Shown: positions 8,007-17,383 of the stretch, piece after piece
Layout of the letters: each line of letters starts with the position of its first letter
Numbering within the stretch: position 1 is the first letter of the stretch
Source: a virus
DNA length: 28,399 bases
Virus record (IMG/VR): IMGVR_UViG_3300032323_001229
Coordinates: 1 to 28,399 of that record
Strand: one strand, 5' to 3'
Made by a program: the position numbers and the translations under genes
The notes under the pieces: generated by a model
Databases searched by the model: none
Told to the model about the DNA's origin: nothing
The model's input: only the letters and a program-made list of their open reading frames with translations

Positions 8007-8429
8007 ATGGACAGTAAAAAGTTTTTTATGAAAATTAGAGAAATAATAAGAGAAGAAATTCAGTATGCATTAGAATCCAAAAGTAAAAATGAAACTAAAA
8101 TTTCTCAAAAAAACGCTATTGATCACGGAATTAAATTGGTTAATAAAGTTAATGAACATTCAAAAACAAAAGAAAAATCAAAGTCACAAAATTTTTCAAG
8201 TATAAACGATTTGTTAGAAGAAACAAGAAGAAGTTTACAAGAAAGTTATGATATGGAAGATGAATATAGATTTGATTCTGGAATGGCAGAAAATTTTGGT
8301 TCAACAAGAACAGGAAATGCTATACCACAAGGTTATTCACAATCAGAAATACCAACAGAAGTAATGAGTGCATTAACAAGAGATTATTCTGCACTAATGA
8401 AAAAAATTGAAGAAAAGAAAGGAGGTTGA
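8007..8429 (+). CDS. Small helical protein next to gp25, function unknown
   Basis: A 140-residue, highly charged protein. The N-terminal helix (KKFFMKIREIIREEIQYALE) is amphipathic. The middle is Lys/Ser-rich and likely disordered. The C-terminal third contains the segment DSGMAENFGSTRTGNAIPQG and ends in a helix (SALTRDYSALMKKIEEKKGG). AGAGGTG sits just before the ATG, and the gene lies 10 bases after the two-domain hydrolase and 4 bases before the gp25-like gene. I do not recognise the family. The position inside the baseplate gene block suggests a small tail or baseplate accessory protein. gp53 was considered but no supporting motif is visible. Confidence 0.7.
   Translation: MDSKKFFMKIREIIREEIQYALESKSKNETKISQKNAIDHGIKLVNKVNEHSKTKEKSKSQNFSSINDLLEETRRSLQESYDMEDEYRFDSGMAENFGSTRTGNAIPQGYSQSEIPTEVMSALTRDYSALMKKIEEKKGG
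8418..8425 (+). promoter_or_regulatory. Strong ribosome binding site deciding the TTG start of the gp25-like gene
   Basis: AAAGGAGG lies at the end of the preceding coding region, 8 bases before TTG at 8434. A near-perfect SD at this spacing supports initiation at TTG. Confidence 0.75.
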
Positions 8430-8433
8430 GTAA

Positions 8434-8934
8434 TTGGCAAGATTTCAAAATAGAATTAGGTATGAACTAAACCAATTACCATCGGAACCAACACAAGTTT
8501 TACCGATTGGTGTTAGTATGCCGTTTAATAATCCTAACGGTGTATTTTATCAAACATATACAAATTTGGATCAAGTTAGAACAAATTTAAAAAATCTTTT
8601 ACTTACTGCTACTGGTGAAAGATATATGTTGCCTCAATTTGGAACGAACCTTAGGTGGTTGTTATTTGAAAATATAAGTGATGAATCAGAATTTAGACAA
8701 TCATTGGTCGGAACCATCACCGAGGCAGTTTCAACATGGATGCCATATTTAGGTTTATCTGATATGAATGTAAAATTTAATTTAACCGATGATGGTAGAG
8801 TAGTTGATCCAAATAATGCAGTTTCAATTTCATTTATAGCTAGTATAATAGGATCACCATCATATTTTCCTATTCAAATATTTATATCAGAGGAAGGTAA
8901 TTTACAAGTAATAGAGGCAATATACAATGAGTGA
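8434..8934 (+). CDS. 25: gp25-like baseplate wedge protein
   Basis: A 166-residue protein of the GPW/gp25 family, conserved in phage tails, type VI secretion and related contractile injection systems. It joins the wedge core that connects baseplate to sheath. The family motif is clear: Gly61-Glu62-Arg63 followed by Pro67-x-Phe69-Gly70 (GERYMLPQFGTNLRWLLFE), with an upstream helix TNLDQVRTNLKNLLLTATG and a C-terminal beta region ending in NLQVIEAIYNE. It is somewhat longer than T4 gp25 (132 residues) because of an N-terminal extension. TTG is the start. The end overlaps the gp6-like gene by 8 bases, as expected for subunits that assemble together. Confidence 0.9.
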   Translation: MARFQNRIRYELNQLPSEPTQVLPIGVSMPFNNPNGVFYQTYTNLDQVRTNLKNLLLTATGERYMLPQFGTNLRWLLFENISDESEFRQSLVGTITEAVSTWMPYLGLSDMNVKFNLTDDGRVVDPNNAVSISFIASIIGSPSYFPIQIFISEEGNLQVIEAIYNE

Positions 8935-10819
8935 TTTGGTTAAAAAAGACATAAGATATTTGGCAAGAGATTTTGCATCTATAAAGTCAAATTTAGTAGA
9001 TTTTGCGAGAAATTATTTTCCAAATACATATCAAGATTTTAACGAATCATCTCCTGGAATGATGTTTATGGAAATGGCTGCATATGTTGGTGATGTGCTT
9101 TCATTCTATACTGATGTTAATTTACAAGAATCAATGATACTCCATGCAAGTGAAAAGTCAAACATTATGAATATTGCACATTCACTCGGATATAAACCAA
9201 AGTTAAAATCAGCCGCAACAGTTGAGTGTGATGTTTTTCAACTTATTCCATCAAAAACTGTTGATGGTGAACTTGTTCCTGATTTTAATTATGCCTTTGC
9301 TATAGAACCTGGAATGATATTGGCATCAGACGAACCAAATGTAAATAATAGATTTAGAACTACTGAATACATTGATTTTAGATTTAGTAGTAGTTTCAAT
9401 CCAACAGAAGTTACTCCATTTGAAATAGATGATATTACCGGCGAAATAACATTTTGGCTTTTAAAAAAATCTGTTCCGGCCATATCTGGAGAAATTTTAT
9501 CAACGTCTTTTAATTTTGGATCACCAAAAAAATATGATGTTGTCCAATTTACAGAACCAAACCTAATTGAAGTTTTATATGGTGAAGATACAGAAGGAAA
9601 TCGTTGGTATCATGTTCCATATCTTGCACAAGATACTATATTTGATCCAGTTCCAAATATTCCAAGAAATGAAAAACATTTAAGTATTTACAGAAATGAA
9701 ACACCGTATTTGTTAAAATTGAGAAGAATATCAAGACGTTTTACGATGAATACAGATGGAAATGGGAATCATGAAATTGTATTTGGTGGAGGAATGACCA
9801 ATTTAGACGATGAAATTTTAATACCAAATCCAGATTTAATAGGAAATTCTTTAACAGGAGTAGAAACTTCTGTATCAGTAGACATTGATCCTTCAAATTT
9901 TTTGAATACAAAAACATATGGTCTTGCTCCATCCAATACAACTATAACAATGTATTATACTGTTGGTAATGGAGTAAAAGACAATATTGGATCCGAAGTA
10001 ATAAATAGGGTAATGTCCAGAACGATTCTTATAGATGAAACTGGTTTAGATTCCGTATTGTATAGCCAATGTGTTTCTAGTTTAGCAGTATCAAACCCTA
10101 TTCCTGCAGTTGGCGGTAAAGATGGTGAAGATGTAAATGAAATTAGACAAAACGCTTTGTCATATTTTGCAACACAAAACAGAGCCGTTACAAAAGAAGA
10201 TTACATAATTCGTGCTTATAGTTTGCCATCAAAATATGGTGCAATAGCCAAGGCATATGTAACAAGAGATACTCAATTAACATATGATGATATATTCAAT
10301 AGTGAAAGGCGTCAAAATGGATTGGCACTTGGATTTTATGTATTAGGATATGATGGAAATGATAAACTTGTTTCTGTAAACAATGCAACAAAAGAAAATT
10401 TAAAGACATACATGAATTATCATCGTATATTAACAGATGCTATTGAAATAAAAGATGCATTCGTTATAAACATTGGGATTGAATTTGATATAATAACGCT
10501 TCCCGACCAAAATGGTAATCAAGTTATATTAAGATGTATTGATAGACTAAAAAAATATTTTAATGTAAAAAATTGGCAGATAAATCAACCAATAGTTATT
10601 AGTAACATTTATACGGAACTTGATAGAGTGGAAGGTGTTCAAACTGTAACAAATGTTAAGATAGTAAACTTACATGATCAAACAATGGGTTATTCACGTC
10701 ATGTCTATAATATAGATAAGGCAACCAAAAATGGAATAATATTCCCATCACTTGATCCATCTATTTTTGAAATAAAGTATCCAGATACCGATATTATTGG
10801 TAGAGTGAGGGCATTTTAA
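8927..10819 (+). CDS. 6: gp6-like (baseplate J) baseplate wedge protein
   Basis: A 630-residue protein, close to the 660 residues of T4 gp6. The N-terminal block has DFNESSPGMMFMEMAAYVGD, then LSFYTDVNLQESMILHA and NIMNIAHSLGYKPK (about residues 39-92), characteristic of gp6/gpJ-type wedge proteins. A central beta domain follows. The C-terminal core contains GKDGEDVNEIRQNALSYF and QNRAVTKEDYIIRAYSLPSK (about 400-440), which is the Baseplate_J-type region. In contractile tails this protein forms the wedge ring that holds the baseplate together and opens on contraction. Its start overlaps the gp25-like gene by 8 bases and its stop overlaps the next start by one base (TAATG). Confidence 0.9.
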   Translation: MSDLVKKDIRYLARDFASIKSNLVDFARNYFPNTYQDFNESSPGMMFMEMAAYVGDVLSFYTDVNLQESMILHASEKSNIMNIAHSLGYKPKLKSAATVECDVFQLIPSKTVDGELVPDFNYAFAIEPGMILASDEPNVNNRFRTTEYIDFRFSSSFNPTEVTPFEIDDITGEITFWLLKKSVPAISGEILSTSFNFGSPKKYDVVQFTEPNLIEVLYGEDTEGNRWYHVPYLAQDTIFDPVPNIPRNEKHLSIYRNETPYLLKLRRISRRFTMNTDGNGNHEIVFGGGMTNLDDEILIPNPDLIGNSLTGVETSVSVDIDPSNFLNTKTYGLAPSNTTITMYYTVGNGVKDNIGSEVINRVMSRTILIDETGLDSVLYSQCVSSLAVSNPIPAVGGKDGEDVNEIRQNALSYFATQNRAVTKEDYIIRAYSLPSKYGAIAKAYVTRDTQLTYDDIFNSERRQNGLALGFYVLGYDGNDKLVSVNNATKENLKTYMNYHRILTDAIEIKDAFVINIGIEFDIITLPDQNGNQVILRCIDRLKKYFNVKNWQINQPIVISNIYTELDRVEGVQTVTNVKIVNLHDQTMGYSRHVYNIDKATKNGIIFPSLDPSIFEIKYPDTDIIGRVRAF

Positions 10820-11991
10820 TGATATATTCAATATACCCTGATAAAGATTCAACGATATATGAAAGATATGATGAAATAAACACAGGTACAGATTCTATAC
10901 TAGAATTAAGACATGATTTACAAGGTTCATCTAACTATTATAATAGCAGATTTTTGGTTAAATTTGATGTGTCTGGAATAGAAAATGATGTGAATTTGGG
11001 AAAAATATCAAATAATGCCAAATATTATCTTTCTTTGAAAATAGTTGAACCCTTTGAAATACCAATAGAATATAGTATCTATGCACACCCTTTAAGTGCT
11101 TCTTGGGCAAATGGAACTGGAAAATTTTCACATCAACCAAGCACAACCGATGGTGTATCTTGGAGATATAGGACATCAAAAACAGTTGGAGTTGAATGGG
11201 ATATTCCACCTGGCGTTTCATCATTTGAATGGGATAATTTATCACAAACATGGGTTCAAAACAATAATACATGGGCTGGATCAAATATAATAGCTGATGT
11301 TACATCGTCTTATTTCACAAATGAGGGTGGAGGAACTTGGTGGAGCGCTGATAATTTAGAATGTTTTCAACAATTTTCTTATGAAGCCGGTGATTTATTT
11401 ATGGATGTTTCACCGATAGTAAAAAAATGGATAACTGGATCTGGTAAATTACAGAATGATGGAATGATACTAAAATTTAGTGATGAAATTGAAAAACTGA
11501 ATCAACAATTTTCAGCAATAAAATTTTTTAGTACAGATAGTAATACAGTATATGTTCCTAGATTGTATGTTGTTTGGGATGATTCTCAATTTGTAACTGG
11601 AAGTTTAACATCTGTTTCAGTAGAAAACTTAAACATAAATGTTAAACTAAAAAAAGAGTATTCCCAAAATGAAAAGGCAAAAATTAAAATATATGCAAAT
11701 GATAGATACCCACAAAAAACATATACAACGGAATCTTATTATACAAAGAACTATTACTTACCATCTTCATCATATTATGAAGTTAGAGATGCACATACTG
11801 ATGATGTGATAATACCATTTGACTATACAGGTTCAAAGATAAGTTGTGATTCCCAAGGAAATTATTTTAATTTGTGGATGAACTCATTTCAACCAGAAAG
11901 ATTTTATAGAATTACAATAAAAGTTGAAACTGATAATGGAAGAAATGTTCAGATATTTGATAATAATTACTATTTCAAGGTTGTGCGATGA
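10819..11991 (+). CDS. DNRLRE-like structural protein of the baseplate block
   Basis: A 390-residue protein. It opens with YSIYPDKDSTIYERYDEINT, then SILELRHD and SRFLVKFDVSG. Further on come LSASWANGTGKF (about residue 93) and DVSPIVKKWITGSGKLQNDG (about 195-215). This order of elements is typical of DNRLRE-type beta-sandwich domains, carbohydrate-binding-like modules found on surface proteins. The C-terminal part (about 260-390) is another beta-rich domain. Genes like this follow gp6 in T4-like marine phages as I remember them. It is presumably a virion protein on the baseplate or a fibre-attachment protein. It is coupled on both sides: TAATG with the gp6-like gene and ATGA with the next. 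Confidence 0.7.
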   Translation: MIYSIYPDKDSTIYERYDEINTGTDSILELRHDLQGSSNYYNSRFLVKFDVSGIENDVNLGKISNNAKYYLSLKIVEPFEIPIEYSIYAHPLSASWANGTGKFSHQPSTTDGVSWRYRTSKTVGVEWDIPPGVSSFEWDNLSQTWVQNNNTWAGSNIIADVTSSYFTNEGGGTWWSADNLECFQQFSYEAGDLFMDVSPIVKKWITGSGKLQNDGMILKFSDEIEKLNQQFSAIKFFSTDSNTVYVPRLYVVWDDSQFVTGSLTSVSVENLNINVKLKKEYSQNEKAKIKIYANDRYPQKTYTTESYYTKNYYLPSSSYYEVRDAHTDDVIIPFDYTGSKISCDSQGNYFNLWMNSFQPERFYRITIKVETDNGRNVQIFDNNYYFKVVR

Positions 11992-12557
11992 ATGAAGAAG
12001 ACGTTATAAGAAATAAAGTAGGTGCAATTCGTCATATAAAATTAGAAGAAAACACTGGAAAATTAAGAGTGGATATTGTTGATGATAGATTTTTATTGTC
12101 CAGTTTTAGGTACATAATAGACTCTACATTTAATGATTTAGAGGATGCAGTGGAAGCAAACGAAAACATTAAAAATAAACTTGCAAGTGAATATGCATTT
12201 GGTGGTGGTTCATCGGATAGATATTTCAGAGAATTGAATGATATTATAAATCCAGACGCAGAAACACCAGATTCTATGCAGGTTAAAATTGCTTCTCTTG
12301 AAAGTAGAATTAAACAATTACAATCACTTCTAAAAACATCAGCTGAATATCAGGCAGTTCAGGCGGATGAATTGGAATCTATTAGAACTGATTTGTTTAG
12401 AAAAATTGCACAGTTAAGTAAATTGGGGCAACTTGGAGGTGCTGAATCTACCGATGCTGTTGCAGATTCAACGGTTACTGATGAAACTATAACACAAACA
12501 ACCGGTTCAGGAGAATCAGATTTGCCAAGTAATCCGAATAATAGACAATTTTCATAA
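11988..12557 (+). CDS. Coiled-coil baseplate-block protein
   Basis: A 189-residue protein. The N-terminal part (about 1-60) is a small alpha/beta segment including AIRHIKLEENTGKLRVDIVD. It is followed by helices with a probable coiled coil at about 95-150, containing KIASLESRIKQLQSLLKTSA and ELESIRTDLFRKIAQLSKLG. The C-terminal 35 residues are Thr/Ser/Asp-rich and look disordered. There is no catalytic motif. It overlaps the preceding gene by 4 bases (ATGA) and lies 14 bases before the large gpI/gp7-like gene. An oligomeric connector between wedge proteins is a reasonable guess, but the family is not recognised. Confidence 0.7.
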   Translation: MNEEDVIRNKVGAIRHIKLEENTGKLRVDIVDDRFLLSSFRYIIDSTFNDLEDAVEANENIKNKLASEYAFGGGSSDRYFRELNDIINPDAETPDSMQVKIASLESRIKQLQSLLKTSAEYQAVQADELESIRTDLFRKIAQLSKLGQLGGAESTDAVADSTVTDETITQTTGSGESDLPSNPNNRQFS

Positions 12558-12571
12558 TAAGATAAAATAAT

Positions 12572-15500
12572 ATGTCACGATTTAGTTATAAAAATATAAA
12601 TGATATTCTATCTGCATCGGAACCAATACGTGGTTATAGGAAAGATACAACACCAGAAACAAAATGGATTGTTCCTAGATTTGAAACATTAGATTCAGAT
12701 ACATTTGGATCAAATGAATCAATACAAAGTGTTGAATTACACATATTTCATCCAACTACTGGATACTTAAACAGTATCTATGATATACAAACTTGGAAAA
12801 TAGAGAATACAGTAGAAGGACCATTTGGCGAACTTGTTTTAGATATTCATAAGGATATTGAAAACCTAAACCTACCCTCATCAAATTATAGGTTTGTTTA
12901 TAACTTTTTTAGAAATTTTATAGGCGGTGCATATGAACAAAAAATGTTTATATCTCAAATATCTGCCGATAGAACCGAATTAAAAATTTCATTATCTGAT
13001 CCAGAAGATCCTATTTCATTAGAACAATTAAGATTTTTTGTATTAGATTATTTGAAGCCAAAAAAATACTTAACACCTGTTGTTTTGAATTTTGGTGAAA
13101 ATAGAATTGTAGACGTTATAAACATAACAAGTGACGGTAGTAAAACAAGTTTTTTTGTTAAACTATATGAACCTTTAACCGATGAAATAGACATATATTA
13201 TGAATGTTGGGTTGGAACAGAAATATTAAAACCATACATTGACATTCTATCGGTAGAATTAAAGGAAATCCCACAAGACACACTAGAAATTTCAGGACCA
13301 AATTTTGAAGCATGGCAAGATTATTGGATTTCAAGTGAAACAGATTACAAATCTTGGAATGACTTATTATCAACAAATGTTCAAACCTCACAAGAGATAT
13401 TAAATAGGTATATTTTTGATAGCGGATCATCTGTAAAGTTGAATATAGATTTTAGGGATTTTAAGAATTTTATTTTCTATTCATCTGCTGAAGATAGAGT
13501 TGAAAATTTTGTTTATAAAATGAATATGATTCATGGATATAATATACAGTTAGAATCATTAAATTCATTCACCGGATCATTCACCGGATCTCTAAAAGAT
13601 GGTGTTTGGTCAGAAACTGAAACATCAAAAACTGGTTCATATTCAGGATCATTTTTAACAAACAAAATCAATATTCAAAAATTACGTGACAAACTAATCG
13701 CAGGTTTTGATGAATTTGAAAAATGGATGTATTATGAAACTACTGCAAGTAATTACTATACTTACCAAGAAGATTCACCACTAACACCCTATCCAAAATA
13801 TTCGGTAACAGGCAGCGATTACATCATAGCAACAAAAGAAGGTAAATATAAATTTTACACTCCAGAAACAAATGAAGTAATTACTTGGTATGAGGATATA
13901 CTTGATAAGGCAACGGATTATGATTTAAAAAATTATAATGGTTTACATAAGGCCATTCCAGTTTATATTTATGAGGATCCTGAAAACGAGGCATTTGTTA
14001 CTTTTGTAAACATGATTGGCCAACATTTTGATATAATGTATTGGTATACTGATCACATTACAAAGAAAAATAAAAGAGTTGAAAACCCAAAAGATGGGTT
14101 ATCACAAGATTTGGTTTATAATGTTACAAAAAATTTAGGATGGACATTATCACACGGAACTCAAGCAAAAGATTTATGGGAATATGCACTTGGTATAGGA
14201 GATAGTACTGATCCAATATGGACGGGAAAAACCACAACAAATAAATACAATGCAAGAACCGAAGAAGAAAGAACAAAAGAAGTTTGGAGAAGGATATTAA
14301 ACACATTACCATATATCTACAAAACAAAGGGAACTGCTAGGGGTATAAAGGCATTGTTGGCTGCATATGGTATACCCCAAACTATATTATCTATAAGAGA
14401 ATATGGTGGACCAGATAATGCAGATTTTGGAATGATACCAAAGGCAGATTGGGAAAAACATACATACTACATGAATTTTAGAGGTAGCTACCCATTACCA
14501 ACAAAACAACAATATGTAAGAGTGCCTTGGGAAAGAGTTAATAATGATGAAAATACATGGACTTATCCAGATACCGTCACATTAAGATGGAGAATGGAAC
14601 CTGATAAAAAATATCATTACACAAATGATTCCAGACAAACACTACTACAAAAAACATCAGGTAGTAATTTGGCGTGGTATGTAACTGTTGAAAAAGATGG
14701 AACTGATATTGAGAAGGGTAGTTTGAATTTTTATCTAAAAGATAATAATTCTTCTGTATATTTGAGTGCATCTATTGAAGATGAATACCTATATGATGAT
14801 GTTCCGTTAAATCTGATGTTAAGAAGAAGTTATAGAGATGATGCAGAAACTGCATACCAAACATATGACTTAATATTAAAGACGGGAAAATATGGAAAGA
14901 TAGTGGTTGAACGTTCTGCTAGTATAATTGTTAGTGGAACAATAGATGGTAATTTCAATAAATCATGGTCTTCCGATGGTAATTTATTTATAGGTTCTGG
15001 ATCAAATCCTTTTACAGATAAAATTCTTACTGGATCAATTTATGAATTGAGATATTGGTCAAGACCTTTAAGTACATCTTCATTTGATAACCATACTCTT
15101 GCACCAAGGTCTTATAATGGAAATACATCAACATCTTCATATTATGATTTACAAGGACAATGGAAATTTTGGCAAAGATTTGATGCATTTGCAACACAAA
15201 GTTTGTTAAGTAGTCATCCAAATCAAAAACAACAAACTTTTTATAGTTCTTCAAAAAATGCAACATTAGTTGGTTTTGATTCTTCATCTTTTGAATCATT
15301 GGTTGAAACATATACAATGCAAGTTCCATCTGTTGCTGGTGATACACCATATGCGGAAAAAACAAGAATTGATTCTGGTTCATTAAATGGAGAACTTGAT
15401 GTAGATGAATCATATGAAGTTTCAATGTTTGATAAGTTTTCTGTTGATTCAAATAAATTGATGATAGCATTTTCACCACAACACGTTATAAACGAAGACA

Positions 15501-16591
15501 TATACGAATCAATCGGTCATGTTCAAATAGATGATTTCTTCGGTGAATATGGTAATATGTATGCAGAAGAATATCCACGATTAAAATGGTTTGCCAGAGA
15601 GTATTGGAAAAAATATCCAAACAAAAATGATTTTACTGCTTACATAAATTTAATATCCATATTTGATTTTAGTGTATTTGAACAAATTAGACAAACATTA
15701 CCTGCAAGGGTAAATCCTATTCTGGGTTTAGTTATTGAACCAAATATACTTGAAAGATCTAAAGTTGTTGGTTTGAAGTCTTTTAGTGCAAGTGATGATA
15801 TGGTAAGAGAAACGAATGATATTCGTAAATTACCAGAACCACACATGAACATCACTTCAAATAAAACTACAATAATGATTGGGTTTGACGAAGAACCTAT
15901 TGAAATTGAAAATCTTATGATTACAAAAGATGTTGATTTTTCATTTACATTAGAAGGTGATCACACAGAAGTTGATGATGATATTGATGTAAAAGTAAAT
16001 ACAATCATGGTTGATAGTCAAAAGATTGCACATTTGGTGATTGAAAAACCAAGACCAATGGCAGAGTATAAACATTATGATATTAGTTTTTCCGGATTAA
16101 ACGGAACAATGACGGTATTTACAAATTACTTAAATACCAATATAACAGTATTCAAAACGAAACTTTTTGGATCGATAGATACTGTTTATGACGGTCAATT
16201 AACAATGCCATTTGGTTCTGTTTACAACAGACTAAATGTTCAAAAACAAAAAGAATTAAATGAAGATGTTGGATATGGATATGGTTGGTATGGTTTTGCT
16301 AATGAAGAAACAAAAACTATTGCTTATGTTACACCAATAGAAACACATAGAACTCACGGATTTTACAAAAAATTCAATTTCTACTATCAAACTGTTGATG
16401 AACTTATTGATCAAGAATATACTAGTTATAAATTGACAGATGCTGAATATATGAATCCACATGATTTGCCAACTTCTATTAGAAACAGAAAATTTGACGG
16501 ATGTAAAATATCTTCACCTGAAATAAATGAGGTGAATTATAGTGCAAATTCTGGACCATGGCAACCAGTGGTTGAAGTTAATAGAATATGA
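12572..16591 (+). CDS. Very large gpI/gp7-like baseplate wedge protein with an embedded LamG-like domain
   Basis: A 1339-residue protein. Residues 571-612 contain VWRRILNTLPYIYKTKGTAR followed by GIKALLAAYGIP. This resembles the P2 tail protein I signature (a helix, then a KGT-type turn, then a second helix ending in Gly), which in T4 corresponds to gp7. Its place after gp25 and gp6 fits the conserved gp25-gp6-gp7 wedge core. Immediately after it, at about 638-850, comes a concanavalin/LamG-like beta-sandwich (VTLRWRMEPD, LNLMLRRSYRD, ILTGSIYELRYWSRPLS). The region near 970-1080 includes FFGEYGNMYAEEYPRLKWF and PARVNPILGLVIEPNILERS. The rest is unassigned. Only two cysteines are present. There is no good SD before the ATG. 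The gpI assignment rests on a short motif plus context. Confidence 0.65.
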   Translation: MSRFSYKNINDILSASEPIRGYRKDTTPETKWIVPRFETLDSDTFGSNESIQSVELHIFHPTTGYLNSIYDIQTWKIENTVEGPFGELVLDIHKDIENLNLPSSNYRFVYNFFRNFIGGAYEQKMFISQISADRTELKISLSDPEDPISLEQLRFFVLDYLKPKKYLTPVVLNFGENRIVDVINITSDGSKTSFFVKLYEPLTDEIDIYYECWVGTEILKPYIDILSVELKEIPQDTLEISGPNFEAWQDYWISSETDYKSWNDLLSTNVQTSQEILNRYIFDSGSSVKLNIDFRDFKNFIFYSSAEDRVENFVYKMNMIHGYNIQLESLNSFTGSFTGSLKDGVWSETETSKTGSYSGSFLTNKINIQKLRDKLIAGFDEFEKWMYYETTASNYYTYQEDSPLTPYPKYSVTGSDYIIATKEGKYKFYTPETNEVITWYEDILDKATDYDLKNYNGLHKAIPVYIYEDPENEAFVTFVNMIGQHFDIMYWYTDHITKKNKRVENPKDGLSQDLVYNVTKNLGWTLSHGTQAKDLWEYALGIGDSTDPIWTGKTTTNKYNARTEEERTKEVWRRILNTLPYIYKTKGTARGIKALLAAYGIPQTILSIREYGGPDNADFGMIPKADWEKHTYYMNFRGSYPLPTKQQYVRVPWERVNNDENTWTYPDTVTLRWRMEPDKKYHYTNDSRQTLLQKTSGSNLAWYVTVEKDGTDIEKGSLNFYLKDNNSSVYLSASIEDEYLYDDVPLNLMLRRSYRDDAETAYQTYDLILKTGKYGKIVVERSASIIVSGTIDGNFNKSWSSDGNLFIGSGSNPFTDKILTGSIYELRYWSRPLSTSSFDNHTLAPRSYNGNTSTSSYYDLQGQWKFWQRFDAFATQSLLSSHPNQKQQTFYSSSKNATLVGFDSSSFESLVETYTMQVPSVAGDTPYAEKTRIDSGSLNGELDVDESYEVSMFDKFSVDSNKLMIAFSPQHVINEDIYESIGHVQIDDFFGEYGNMYAEEYPRLKWFAREYWKKYPNKNDFTAYINLISIFDFSVFEQIRQTLPARVNPILGLVIEPNILERSKVVGLKSFSASDDMVRETNDIRKLPEPHMNITSNKTTIMIGFDEEPIEIENLMITKDVDFSFTLEGDHTEVDDDIDVKVNTIMVDSQKIAHLVIEKPRPMAEYKHYDISFSGLNGTMTVFTNYLNTNITVFKTKLFGSIDTVYDGQLTMPFGSVYNRLNVQKQKELNEDVGYGYGWYGFANEETKTIAYVTPIETHRTHGFYKKFNFYYQTVDELIDQEYTSYKLTDAEYMNPHDLPTSIRNRKFDGCKISSPEINEVNYSANSGPWQPVVEVNRI
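13567..13590 (+). repeat. 12-bp perfect tandem duplication
   Basis: ATTCACCGGATC occurs twice in direct succession, in frame. It encodes the repeated SFTG in SFTGSFTGS, a short flexible spot in the large wedge protein. Confidence 0.85.
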
Positions 16592-16683
16592 CGAATAAAA
16601 TAATGTTGGCATAACGTATTGTTTTTGTTCAAATGGTTATATTTATTGTAGTAAATAATTTAGTTTTATAAAAGGAGTATAGT
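16592..16683 (+). promoter_or_regulatory. Longest internal gap in the structural block: AT-rich leader with small hairpin and strong SD
   Basis: This 92-base gap is large for this region. It holds an AT-rich 6-bp inverted repeat (TATTTA at 16640-16645 and TAAATA at 16652-16657, loop TTGTAG). The run GTAAATAATTTAG at 16651-16663 shares the TAAATA core of T4-type late promoters but not the full TATAAATA. AAAGGAG at 16671-16677 is a strong SD, 6 bases before the ATG at 16684. A promoter or processing site is plausible given the strong SD and the gap, but no consensus promoter or terminator can be demonstrated. Confidence 0.3.
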
Positions 16684-17334
16684 ATGGGTTATTTAGATAA
16701 TACAACGATCACTATTGATGCAATTCTTACCAAAAAAGGTCGTGAGTTACTTGCAAGGGGTCGTAGTGCTTTCCAAATTACACAATTTGCTTTGGCTGAC
16801 GATGAAGTAGATTATGATTTATGGAATCCATCGCATCCAGAAGGCGATAAATTTTTCGGAACAGTAATTGAAAATATGCCTATAACAGAGGCAATACCAG
16901 ATGAAACACAGGCGTTAAAGTATAAGTTGATTACAATGGATAGGGGACAGACATCAATACCTTACATTAAAATAGCAAATAATGTAGTTGGAACAAATGG
17001 TGATGTAAAAATAACAAATCTTCAAGGTGAATCTCTTATAATAGAACCTAAAACATACCAAGTTGGAAAAAATGGTCCAATTGAAGTTACCTATAATCCA
17101 AGTTATACTTTTACATTATTGGATAACTCTTATGTTCGTTTTGATCCTATTGCAATCGGAGATGAAATGCTCGGTAGGTCAGTAACAACAGAAGGTCTTC
17201 GTGTAGTTTTAAGACCACAAGTTAGATCAATATCATCAGACAAAACAACAAAACTTATAGTTACAGGCACAGGTACAGGTGCAAGATTGGTAATTCCCAT
17301 AACAATCACTTATGTTCCGCCGGTTACTACGTAA
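16684..17334 (+). CDS. Conserved T4-like marine phage structural protein
   Basis: A 216-residue protein beginning MGYLDNTTITIDAILTKKGR, followed by ELLARG, FQITQFALADDEVDYDLWNP and FFGTVIENMPITEAIPDETQ. I recognise this N-terminal block from structural proteins of T4-like marine phages, where it is usually annotated only as a virion protein. The C-terminal half is beta-rich with Gly/Thr stretches (IVTGTGTGARLVIPITITYV) and resembles an immunoglobulin-like or beta-sandwich domain. The gene stands somewhat apart: 92 bases upstream and 49 bases downstream are non-coding, and it has a near-ideal SD. This suggests a strongly translated and possibly abundant product. Its exact place in the virion is unknown. 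Confidence 0.75.
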   Translation: MGYLDNTTITIDAILTKKGRELLARGRSAFQITQFALADDEVDYDLWNPSHPEGDKFFGTVIENMPITEAIPDETQALKYKLITMDRGQTSIPYIKIANNVVGTNGDVKITNLQGESLIIEPKTYQVGKNGPIEVTYNPSYTFTLLDNSYVRFDPIAIGDEMLGRSVTTEGLRVVLRPQVRSISSDKTTKLIVTGTGTGARLVIPITITYVPPVTT

Positions 17335-17383
17335 TTTAATTTAGGTTTTTATAAAGTTATTATTTAATAAATGGAATTAGTAT

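Noticed and set aside
15027-15479. Minus-strand open frame of 150 codons
   Set aside because: It lies wholly inside the gpI/gp7-like gene, is dominated by Leu, Gln and His from reversed Asn/Ser/Lys codons, and shows no recognisable motif.
16640-16657. TATTTA-TTGTAG-TAAATA inverted repeat as a transcription terminator
   Set aside because: The stem is only 6 A/T pairs and no T-tract follows, so it is too weak to call as a terminator.
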